Part shown: piece by piece, positions 37,786 to 49,087 of the stretch
Position numbering within the stretch: the first letter of the stretch is position 1
Layout: each line of letters opens with the position of its first letter
Origin: Nemopilema nomurai
Lineage: Eukaryota > Cnidaria > Scyphozoa > Rhizostomeae > Rhizostomatidae
NCBI GenBank assembly: GCA_003864495.1
Contig: ML133487.1
Location: forward strand, 496,001-560,000
Direction: 5' to 3'
DNA length: 64,000 bases
Notes under the pieces: model-generated
Databases searched by the model: none
Told to the model about the DNA's origin: nothing
What the model saw: only the letters and a program-made list of their open reading frames with translations
Made by a program: the position numbers and the translations under genes

Positions 37786-40700
37786 ATAATAGCTACTAAA
37801 CGGCAAATAAAAAGTAGCTTTATAAAGACAAATAGCTCCAGGTTATATATGTGCAGAGAAAAGTAGCTTAAGAATAAAAAGAATATAGATACTTAAGGGT
37901 AGAAAAAGTAGCTACTAACGGACTAAATAAAATGGCGCAGTAATTAAGGGCATACCATAATTCTCTTTTAAGCCCGCCACTCAAACAAGCCCCAACTCAA
38001 GTGAGTATTCCTCTCTTATAAGTCCCCCTTCAAAGTGCTGGGATACAAACAAACCATAAGGGGGGAAAAAAATTTATCATACACATCTACTAGCTACTTA
38101 AGAACCTATACAAAATAGGAGAGGATTTAGAACTGATACTTAAAGACAGAGAAAAAGTAGCGCTTCTTGAAGACATTTATATTGTAGTTACTAAAGGACA
38201 GACAGAAAGGAGCTTCTAAAGAGCAGATAAAAAGTAGTGCTACTAAAGGACCTATAGCAGGTAGCTAATTCAAAATATAAAGTTGATAGCTACTTAGGGA
38301 CACACAACTAGTCGCTACTTAAGGTTAGACAGAACGTATTTATTACTTAGAGCAAAATTGAAATTAGCTTCTTAAGGAAATAAAGAAAGTAGCTACTTAG
38401 GGCTAGATTGAACGTAGCTACATAAAGACACAAACATAGTGATTACTCAAGGTTGGACATAGTGTAGCTACTTAAGGGTAGATTGAAAGTAGCGATACTT
38501 AGGAATATATCGATATTAGCTACTTAAGAATAGAATGAAACTAGCTACTTAAGGACATAAGATAATAGTTACTTACGGGTAGTTATAGAGTAGCTACTTA
38601 AGAGTAGATTGAAAATAGCTACTTAAGGACATATAGATAGTAGCTACTTAAGGGTAGATTGAAAGTAGCTACTTAAGGATATATAGATAGTAGTTACTTA
38701 AGGGTAGATTGAGAGTAGCTACTTAAGGATATATAGATAGTAGTTACTTAAGGGTAGATTGAAAGTAACTACTTAAGGACATATAGATAGTAGCTACTTA
38801 AGGGTAGATTGAAAGTAGCTATTTAGGGGCATAAAGATAGTGGTTACTCAAGGGTAGATACAGAGTAGCTACTTAAGAGTAGATTGAAAATAGCTACTTA
38901 AGGACATATAGATAGTAGTTACTTAAGGGTAGATTGAAAGTAGCTTCTTAAGAGCATAAAGATAGTAGTTACTTAAGGGTAGATTGAAAATAGTTACTTA
39001 AGGACATATAGATAGTAGCTACTTAAGGGTAGATTGAGAGTAGCTACTTAAGAATATATAGATAGTAGTTACTTAAGGGTAGATTGAAAGTAACTACTTA
39101 AGGACATATAGATGGTTGTTACTTAAGGATGGATATAGAATAGCTACTTAAGAGTAGATTGAAAATAACTACTTAAGGACATATAGATAGTAGCTACTTA
39201 AGGGTAGATTGAAAGTAGCTACTTAAGGATATATAGATAGTAGTTACTTAAGGGTAGATTGAAAGTAACTACTTAAGGACATATAGATGGTTGTTACTTA
39301 AGGATGGATATAGAATAGCTACTTAAGAGTAGATTGAAAATAACTACTTAAGGACATATATAGAGTAGCTACTTAAGGGCAGACAGAAAATAGCTACTTA
39401 AGGACATATATAGAGTAGCTACTTAAGGGCAGACAGAAAATAGCTACTTAAGGACATATATAGAGTAGTTACTCAAGGGCAGACAGAAAATAGCTACTTA
39501 AGGACACATATAGAGTAGCTAGTTAAGGGCAGACAGAAAATAGCTACTTAAGGACATATTAATAGTAGCCACTTAAGGGCAGACATAAAATAGCTACTTA
39601 AGGACATATATAGAGTAGCTACTTAAGGACGCATATAGAGTAGCTACTTAAGGGCAGACAGAAAATAGCTACTTAAGGACATATATAGAGTAGCTACTTA
39701 AAGGGCAGACATAAAATAGCTACTTAAGGACATATATAGAGTAGCTACTTAAGGACGCATATAGAGTAGCTACTTAAGGGCAGACAGAAAATAGCTACTT
39801 AAGGACATATATAGAGTAGCTACTTAAGGGCAGACATAAAATAGCTACTTAAGGACATATATTGAGTAGCTACTTAAGGACACATATAGAGTATCTCCAG
39901 GAACTAAGCAGCTACTTAGTACCTGTACCTTAAACAGCTACTTCGTACCTGTACCTTAAGCAGCTACTTAGTACCTGTACCTGAAGCAGCTACTTCGTAT
40001 CTGTACCTTAAGCAGCTACTTCGTACCTGTACCTTAAGCAGCTACTTCCTACCTGTACCTTAAGCAGCTACTTCCTACCTGTACCTAAGCCATTAAGTGC
40101 AGGTACGAAGTAGCTGCTTAAGGTACAGGTACGAAGTAGCTGCTTAAGGTACAGGTACGAAGTAGCTGCTTAAGGTACAGATACGAAGTAGCTGCTTAAG
40201 GTACAGGTACTAAGTAGCTGCTTAAGGTACAGGTACGAAGTAGCTGCTTAAGGTACAGGTACGAAGTAGCTGCTTAAGGTACAGATACGAAGTAGCTGCT
40301 TAAGGTACAGGTACTAAGTAGCTGCTTAAGGTACAGGTACGAAGTAGCTGCTTAAGGTACAGGTACTAAGTAGCTGCTTAGTTCCTGGAGATACTCTATA
40401 TGTGTCCTTAAGTAGCTACTCAATATATGTCCTTAAGTAGCTATTTTATGTCTGCCCTTAAGTAGCTACTCTATATATGTCCTTAAGTAGCTATTTTCTG
40501 TCTGCCCTTAAGTAGCTACTCTATATGCGTCCTTAAGTAGCTACTCTATATATGTCCTTAAGTAGCTATTTTATGTCTGCCCTTTAAGTAGCTACTCTAT
40601 ATATGTCCTTAAGTAGCTATTTTCTGTCTGCCCTTAAGTAGCTACTCTATATGCGTCCTTAAGTAGCTACTCTATATATGTCCTTAAGTAGCTATTTTAT

Positions 40701-42035
40701 GTCTGCCCTTAAGTGGCTACTATTAATATGTCCTTAAGTAGCTATTTTATGTCTGCCCTTAAGTGGCTACTATTAATATGTCCTTAAGTAGCTATTTTCT
40801 GTCTGCCCTTAACTAGCTACTACTATTTGTCCTTAAGTAGCTATTTTCTGTCTGCCCTTGAGTAACTACTCTATATATGTCCTTAAGTAGCTATTTTCTG
40901 TCTGCCCTTAAGTAGCTACTCTATATATGTCCTTAAGTAGCTATTTTCTGTCTGCCCTTAAGTAGCTACTCTATATATGTCCTTAAGTAGTTATTTTCAA
41001 TCTACTCTTAAGTAGCTATTCTATATCCATCCTTAAGTAACAACCATCTATATATCCTTAAGTAGCTACTCTTAATCTACCCTGAAGTAACTACTATATA
41101 TATATCCTTAAGTAGCTACTTTCAATCTACCCTTAAGTAGCTACTATCTATATGTCCTTAAGTAGCTATTTTTAATCTACTCTTAATTAGCTATTCTATA
41201 TCTATCCTTAAGTAACTATTATATGTATGTCCTTAAGAAGCTACTTTAAATCTACCCTCAAGTAATAACTATAAATATGTTCTTAAGAAGCTATTATCAA
41301 TCTACTCTTAAGTAGCTACTCTATATCTACCCTTAAGTAACTACTATCTTTATGCCCTTAAGTAGCTACTTTCAATCTACCATTAAGTAATAACTATCTA
41401 TGTGTCCCTTAGTAGATTTTTCAATTTACTCTTAAGTAGCTACTCTATATCTACCCTTAAGCAGCTACACTATATCTACGCTTAAGTATCTACTATTCAT
41501 ACACGCTTAATCATGGCAACTTTTTATCTACCCTTAAGCACATACTTACTAGCTACCGGTAAGTACTTCCTACGTTAAAGTAACCAGGTTACTTTTTATA
41601 CCCCCTTAGTATATACCCGCAATGGGCCCCTAAATAGCTATGTCCTATCTTACTTCGAGTAAGTACTTTCTATATCCTTGGAAGAATCTATCTATTATTC
41701 AATAGCTACGTTCTATCTTCCCTTTAAGATCTATTTAAGCAGCTACCCTTAAGTGTTTTTAAAAGCTATCTACTACCTACTGCCTGAAAGCAGCTACCTG
41801 CACTGTCCTATTTTCTAAATAAGCTGCTGTTATTTGCATCCATCTATAAGATTATACCTCACATCTAGTCTTAAATAGCTCTCTTTGACCTAATCCATGT
41901 AAATAACTCAAGATGCATTCATTATGCTTTCGGGTAGCTCCTATCTTTTGCCATTAAGCAGCTACTCATTCCTGTCCTTGAATAGCAAGCTTGCATATTT
42001 GCTTAAATGACTACTTTATATGTACTTTAAAGCAG
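37785..42035. repeat. Palindromic satellite array of about 4.2 kb
   Basis: The left arm reads AGTAGCTACTTAAGGACATA-type units (alternating with GGGCAGACAGAAAATAGCTA-type units); the right arm reads their reverse complement. The turn is near 40090, flanked by a 26-bp unit family GGTACAGGTACGAAGTAGCT plus GCTTAA. Units near the centre are almost identical and degrade outward until only TAGCTACT fragments remain at about 37.8 and 42.0 kb. The shared boundary GTATCTCCAGGAACTAAG at 39891 recurs inverted at about 40377-40394. Individual units are themselves partly palindromic (AGTAGCTACT, CTTAAG). No ORF above 60 codons. Confidence 0.95.
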
Positions 42036-42616
42036 TTAGTATATGCCTTCCCCTGACTACCTTTCTTTCTCTTCGTCATAACATGTGTTTCTTTCAATCT
42101 AGCTTTTCGAGTACTTATTCAATTATCCGGCCTTCTAAAGACATGTGATTTCAAGGTGCGTGCGGATAAACTGAGATTGCGGATAATCAAAAAAATATTA
42201 ATAACGACACAAGCCATTAAAATTAAGCAAGATTTGTCATTTTCTAAGTTTATCTCTAAAATACAGTTAAGATGGGCTTTTCTAATGTTTATCACTTGAA
42301 ATCATGACATTCACACTTGTGTGCTACTGTTTTGGAAACTTTAGACCTAGTATAGGCGGAATAATAGCATGGATACTGTTTCACAGGCTGTGTTTATTTT
42401 TCTTGCAAAATGTCTTTTCACATCAATTGTTTCAACCTACTACTACCTCAATTTGTTGCCAAAAATTAATAAATGAATTTATATAGAAACTGGAATTGCA
42501 GAGCCAGGGCCCCAGCAATAAATTTCATGATGTTTTGTTGCAAATTAAACAAAAATACGCAAGTTTCATGATGTATCGTTGCAAATCAAACTGAAATAAA
42601 CAAGGTGGCATAGGGT

Positions 42617-42856
42617 ATAATTGCATCCAATTACAACTTTAACAGTACCTATTCTTCTGTCTGTGTGTCTTTAACAAACTCAACTCTTTTAACTGCTACT
42701 CTCTATATATCCAAACTATAAACAGATTATTTATAGATAATTGCATTCAATTGCATCTTTAACAGTACCTATTCTTCTGTCTGTGTGTCTTTAACAAACT
42801 CAACTCTTTTAACTGCTACTCTCTATAAATCCAAACTATAAACAGATTATTTATTG
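42617..42856. repeat. 120-bp tandem duplication
   Basis: The segment beginning ATAATTGCAT at 42617 is repeated at 42737 with few differences; both copies contain CTGTCTGTGTGTCTTTAACA. Non-coding. Confidence 0.9.
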
Positions 42857-43408
42857 TAAAACTGCATTTGTTTAGAATTCCATTCGCATTATCTACCTAA
42901 GTAGTTGGTTGCTATCATTAAGACCAAGTTACTGTTATCAATAATTTTCCCTTTTTGTGCAACTGATGTAGATAAAAAATTTACGACTTACAATATAATA
43001 TGGGCAAGGTAATATTGTGAGTCAGCTATTGGCATAAAAGATTAAATTTTTATTATCATCAGTTAGCCTTTTTAGTTGAAAAATCTCTTCCCTTCTAACC
43101 AACACATCACAATTCAAAGGTTGAAAGATACTTTTGTTCTTTTTGATGATACAATATATTTCTTGTGGGTATTATTTCAGTTTTAGTGAACAAGGACTTA
43201 TTAAGAGAAAAATGAGCCATACATTCACCAGCAAAATCTTGATCAAAATAGAAACTAATGCTTCAAGTAAAGCCAAATATATAGGTCTAGAGTAAAAATC
43301 ATAGCTAAGAACTACCAACTAAAGAACTACTACTATAAATTGATAGATAAGTGCTAGCTATCATACATGTATTATGACTGAGACATTGAAAGGGAATAAT
43401 TAACTCAC
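42857..43408. other. No gene recognised; may hold downstream exons of the neighbouring gene
   Basis: Downstream on the minus strand of the 43503-43409 exon, whose good donor implies at least one more exon. I could not identify it here. Confidence 0.35.
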
Positions 43409-45193
43409 CTCTTCTGTATAGTGCCATCAGTTGAAAAACACCTTTTAGCTACTAGCGCCAAACGTTTTGCCACAACCAGTTCTTGATTTAGATTACATTT
43501 GGCCTGTCAAAACAAAGTAAGCAATTAATGGTAGCTATCACAGAAAGACCTTAGCAACTAACTACAACTTGCAAGCACTAGTTGCCTAGTAGCAGTATCA
43601 TCAGCTTAAAAATAGCAAACTCCTTTAGTGTCCAAAAAGCTTTAAAGGGCCAGAAGACATGGTTTAAACATACTGTTGTCTTGTCTCTTACAATGGCTAA
43701 GAAAGTAAGTCCACATCATGTGTTTCATGTCTAATTTGGATAAGAGTCTAATAAAGTTCTTCCATCAGCCATAGCCCTCTTCTACCCAGTGAATCTGATT
43801 TATTAGTAAAGGAACCTTGCTGCTTGCTCAAGATTGGTAATCAATATTAGCGGCAGAGCTAGAACCATCAAACATAATTTGAAAACACATAGAGAAAAAG
43901 GATAGCACTAAAATCTAGAACTGGAAAATTTTAAGGAAACTTAGTCTTAACAAGATTGGTAGTGGTTTCTGATAATTGATTATATTGAGATGTAACAGCT
44001 AGTAGAATAGTCTGAAGTAACTGGTCTTCCACTAGGAATCAGAAAATTAAGTAGGTTTATGTCCTTTTGCAAAGATCACATAAAAGGGGCAAGAAAATCA
44101 AGCTCTGCCACAAAAAGGAAACAAGTTTTAACAAGGTAATTTTGACAAAAATTGATCAAAAACATTTCTGGAATCTGTTAATTTTTCATATCAATTTACC
44201 CTGGTTCTTGTATCAAACTGATGTAAATAACATCTACTTGGAAACAACAACAACACATTTAATATATTTCAAGTCTTAAAACAAACAAATAGGCATTTCA
44301 GGCAAACAAATGAGCAAATAGATTTCCGAGAATGATGAACCACAATTATTGTCAAACAAGAAAATGACTTGGTTTGATGTGATAATGTACCAACTCAATG
44401 GGTACTATTTCCTTGATGTGAAATTATCAAAAATGGCTTAAAATGTGATTTCATACCAAATATGCTTGTATAATCATACAATATGAGACAAATCATGATT
44501 CAGAAAAAATTATACACTTCACTGGGAAAAGCAAGACACCAATCTAAAATCAAATAATGGAAAAGAATAATAACTAACCTTTTCAATGCAGGGCTTGCCA
44601 AGCCCTGAGTGTGGAAACATTTTCCATTTTGAATCCTTGGCCTGTAAAACATCATTAAAATGTGCATGTGACAAATAATTAATATTGCAATTCAACAGCT
44701 AAAGTTTCAGTTTTTCCAAACGGAAATTATCTCACTGCATATTAAAAAAAATGCAATTAAAGGAGTTTAAATGAGACGCTCTTAGGATAATAACCAATTT
44801 AAATCCAACTAGTAGCAGCTGGAATCATTGAAAATTTGTGGAGATACTTCATTAAGAATCGCAATTGATAAAAAATTCATTGTAAAAGCTATAAAGCTAA
44901 ATGCTATAGTGGTAAGCTGTTTCTAGGCTGGGTCTTTCAATAACAGTTAAAAGAATATTTTTCAGTTTGAAAATCGTGTGATCACACGTCCACTTGAGAA
45001 AAGGCATTTTCGATGACGGCTTCAGTGTTTTAGACAAACTCTTAGGCCAATCTACAAAAAAGCTGTACTTACAAATGAAAAGTTCTGATTTGACATTTTT
45101 ATTCTTTTTCTCCGTATCCCATTTCTTTCCATCAGTCCTTGACACAACTTGCCATATTCTACGCTTCCTTTGGGCTTGGGCATCCGGCTCCAT
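43409..45193 (-). CDS. Unidentified multi-exon gene, partial model
   Basis: A likely start at 45193 opens MEPDAQAQRKRRIWQVVSRT, a basic region ending near a consensus donor (GTAAGTAC) after 45073. Exon 44641-44579 reads KWKMFPHSGLGKPCIEK; exon 43503-43409 reads NLNQELVVAKRLALVAKRCF and ends at a GTGAG donor. The last two exons join in phase 0. The first exon ends in phase 1, so an exon may be missing between 45073 and 44641, or the first exon uses another frame or donor. I do not recognise the family. The open frame beyond the donor (to 44897) is an alternative retained-intron reading. Further 3' exons are unseen. Confidence 0.45.
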
Positions 45194-45199
45194 CTTGTT

Positions 45200-48100
45200 G
45201 CCAAGTTGACCTTTGCGCTCAGTTTGAATGTTCCCGCCAGGTGAAGGATCTGCGAATGGCGCTCAAAGCAGGCTGCTGTCTTTCAAGAACGAGAACAATA
45301 GGTCGCTCGATCCAGTCTTTTCCCCCTCGCAGAGGCTGTTAAGGGCAGCGAAGCGACTGGCGGTATTGCCATAGATTTTATCCCAAGACGTTGGGAAATT
45401 CTAAATGAGTTTGGATTTCTCTTACGATTTTTTTACCAAAAAAAACTTTGGGATAGAATCTTGTGATTTCTTAGATCAGTTAAAAACTATATTTGGTGTC
45501 ATTGGACAAAAACATATGTCAAAAGGTCAATATATATCAATATACAAAAATTATGTCTCAAGAGCAATAAGTTATTTAGAAAGGACTTGTAAGATCTATA
45601 GTTTTAAGATATGATAGGTTGTGAATGGTAGATTTATTGATGCATTGTAGTGTTTTCCCCTTCTACCTGATGCAATATAAAAGGGGTTGAGAAGTTTGCA
45701 TAAAATTTACGAGATATAACCATAAATTTAATTAAGTGGGTTGCAGAATCGGGATAGAATTTAATAATTTTAGTCGCTAAAAAGGATGAGATGTTGAAAA
45801 CGGTTCAACATTTATATGCTTGCATTTTGGGATATTTGTAGTCTCGTATTGAGATATTTGGAAATTCAATCTGGCAACACCGTCCACAGGCGGTGCCAAT
45901 CTGGTCTCCATTCCAGGTAAGGCAGGTGATGATTGGCATCAAAATTCACCTAAAAACGGCGAGTATCTGGTCTTTTGGCCTGCGTACAAATGAACATACA
46001 TTCAGTTGCTACCACATGCGCCATTTAAACTACTAACCATGGAGTCAAATTATTTTTGTTCTTGTAGCAAGTCACTACGTATGCACTATAATCAAAAAAA
46101 CAAAAATTGGTCCAATCTCAACAAAAACCCGGCTTACAGGAGAATTTTTATAATGGCTTTTTTTTTAATAGTAAGTAAATAAGTAAACTGGGCAGAGCAA
46201 TATCGAAAGTTTGCAATTTTGTAAAAGCAGGGCATGATTGCACACGTTAGCCCCAACTTGGGGCAACATGACAAAGTTGGTTGTGAGATGTAGAGATGAG
46301 TCCCTTGATGACAAAGACATAGAGATGAGATGACAAAAGCAGTTCATTTCATGAAGTCAATCAAAACAAATTAAAGTGAATCTCTTTTTACCACTGCTTC
46401 AAACTCATATGAAAGCATCCTGATCTAGTACTTTTCATAAATTGTATTACCTTTAAATGGAAACCTATAAGAATAAGACATCGTTCCTAATTGCCTGGAG
46501 TTGGGAAGCAGAATATTAGCCACAGAAGTCACTTGGCAACACAAGAAACACTAGACGTCACTTGGCAACACAAAAAACACCAGAAGTCACTTGGCATGCA
46601 ACTCATTTTATGAATTTATGGACACTGTTTTGGAATCAATAACAAAACATGATTCAAAGTGAGTGAGAACCTCTTTGCCACATCTCACCTCTTCTCTCTT
46701 CATAATTCACTTACCAACGGTTACCTTACAGCCACTCAAGATCTTAGTAAAGATCTAGAACGATTTTGTTTACAAAAAACAGTACATACAGAGATCTATA
46801 TGTTTCTGAACTTTTGGATTTTGGTGCTCCACTTTTGCAATTCAGTTTATAACAAAATAACAAAGAAATTAATGTTAATGACCGGAGCGATGATTATGAT
46901 ATAATGATTGGCAATAATGATATCTAGGATGTAAGGATTGGGGAACAGGATCGAGACAATCATGATATCTGAAAAATAATGATGGGTTAAATGTGATATA
47001 TAGAAAGCCAACTGCAAAAACTCATTTACCATGGAAAACGGTATACTTGATTGTGAGAAAAAAGATATTTGTATGAAACAGTAGCCTGGCGTGAAATGAG
47101 TAGTCTAGTATAGAGTTTGGAGCATCGACTGATACTTTTCATGGTACAATAGTCTTAGCTTTACGTAAAATTGATGTGTTCCAAAGCAGGGTTTAAGTTA
47201 TGTCAGCTGAAAAAATTCTTTCGCATTGCACTTTTTATTTTCAAACGTAGACATATATGATAAATTCAGCTTTAAGAAGCTTTTATTCGCTTTGCAGGAA
47301 TTATGTTAATTTTCATGTCAATCATATCGTCAGAATATTTCCTCGCAAAATTTGACAGTTTTGTAAAAATCTCCATCCCTGAATCAATCAAATCTAAAGT
47401 GCGTGCAATCATTAAGAACCAGAAATAACATCAGTTATTCGTAGCCATGATAATTCATTCTTGATAATGTATCCTCTCTTTTTATAGATTCTTAAACTTA
47501 CTTCATACATAAAATGATTGTGCCTAAAATAAGCAAAACCTGCAGCGTGTAAAAAAGGCAAATGAAGAGGGCAGCATTTCGATCTATTTTTATTTTTGTG
47601 AATGGTGGTGTTGTGCTTACTAAAGACTTTCCACTGATCTCAAACGTCCATTATTGCTTGGCCTCGATTACGAAAACTCGGGAAACCAAAGCAGCACAAT
47701 GAATATTTTCGCTACTCGCCAAGTGACTCAAAATCAAAAATAAGACTCTAAAGATTGAGGCTCGTATTGGTACATTTGAAAATAAACTCAGCCTCCTCTC
47801 TGAAGTACCCTTGATATTAAATAAGGATGAATCTTGTTGTGGTCTTAATCTCCCAATTCACGATGCAAGACTTTTATCCAAATGAAAACACGTGACATGA
47901 CGCCATTAGAAGTCAATTTTGAATTCTCAAATTTTGCCAATTTTAAAACTTGCACACAAGCTGCCTATTTCTAGGGAAAAGCACTTGATGAACGATATGA
48001 AATTCATGCCTTTCCCAGGTGCTATTTTTTGGGTAATTTTGTATCACAAAAAGGACATAGCTTCAATTTTGCGAATGAGTCGCAGACCAGGAAATCTCAT

Positions 48101-49087
48101 CAACCTATACTGGTTCAAAACCAGTCGCCCTTTGAAACTCTGCGATTGTCTGGAAACTGTTAGGCCTTTGTTAGGCCAATGCTTCGCTTCCTACAGCGAT
48201 ACAATAGACACGGAGCAAGTGAGGCCACTTTTATATCAAGTTTCAAGCGGCTGCTTCCATATGGATTATACGAGACAATCATTACTGTTGACAATAGAAG
48301 AAAGAGTCTAGGCCCAAGAGAAAATTGAAGATAAACATGCAACACAACGACAATAGCAATTTACACCTTCATTTTTCTCCTGCCATTTGCGTCTTTTCCT
48401 TGCAAATTATTTATAGTTATTTTTCCATATTTTCATAACTTTCGCTACGAAACAAGTTTGAAAAATTTGCAAGATACATTAACTGAACGACTAGCACTCT
48501 ATAATTTAAAGCATGGAATGAAACATTCAAGCGGCGGATTATTTTAATTCAACAATGTTTAAGCGGTGTCTCTCAAGGTTGGGCAGAGCAAAGGATATCA
48601 CAACAAAGCGTTTAACACGTCGAAATGTCCCATTCTACGAGTCACGGTCTTCGGAGACACATAAATCACTACCAAATTGCGCTTTAAAAGGAAGATTGTT
48701 GCGAAGGCCAATTGCTTGGTAACCTCAAAACATTTGCTGGTTATTTCACAATCTTTAACAAAGTTAGCATTTTTGACGCAACTGTGCGATCGGGGTGCAA
48801 AAAGCCTCTAAATACAGCAAGGAAAATTAGCTTGCGTGGATACATTGATACTGTGATTTAATGTTCGCCAACGTGCTATGCAAAGACGAGATCTCTGGTC
48901 AGCTGATGCGTTTTAACGATTAAGTAAGGCGCCTGGAGCAGGACTCATCCTTTGCTTACCGTTCTAGTCTTCACAGTTAGTCTTTTTACGCCAGAAAGCT
49001 CATCACGACAGCTTCAACACTCGGCAAAAACAGAAGCAGATTCGTGAAGTTCGTGCGTCTCACATAAAACTACGACGCCTACCGAAA
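45200..49087. other. About 3.9 kb without a recognised gene
   Basis: Contains a short 29-bp repeat (46525-46597) and scattered ORFs. The longest, 47919-48311 plus (130 codons), has no recognisable motif and a low-complexity start. The promoter of the class B receptor presumably lies at the right end and that of the 45.2-kb gene at the left. Confidence 0.4.
46525..46597. repeat. 29-bp tandem repeat, 2.5 copies
   Basis: GA(A/C)GTCACTTGGCAACACAA recurs at 46525, 46554 and 46583. Confidence 0.85.

Noticed and set aside
37785..42035. CRISPR-like or telomeric array
   Set aside because: Units are contiguous with no unique spacers, and the units do not resemble TTAGGG-type telomeric repeats.
47919..48311. 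130-codon plus-strand ORF
   Set aside because: No motif, no splice context and no neighbouring coding exons; could be chance.
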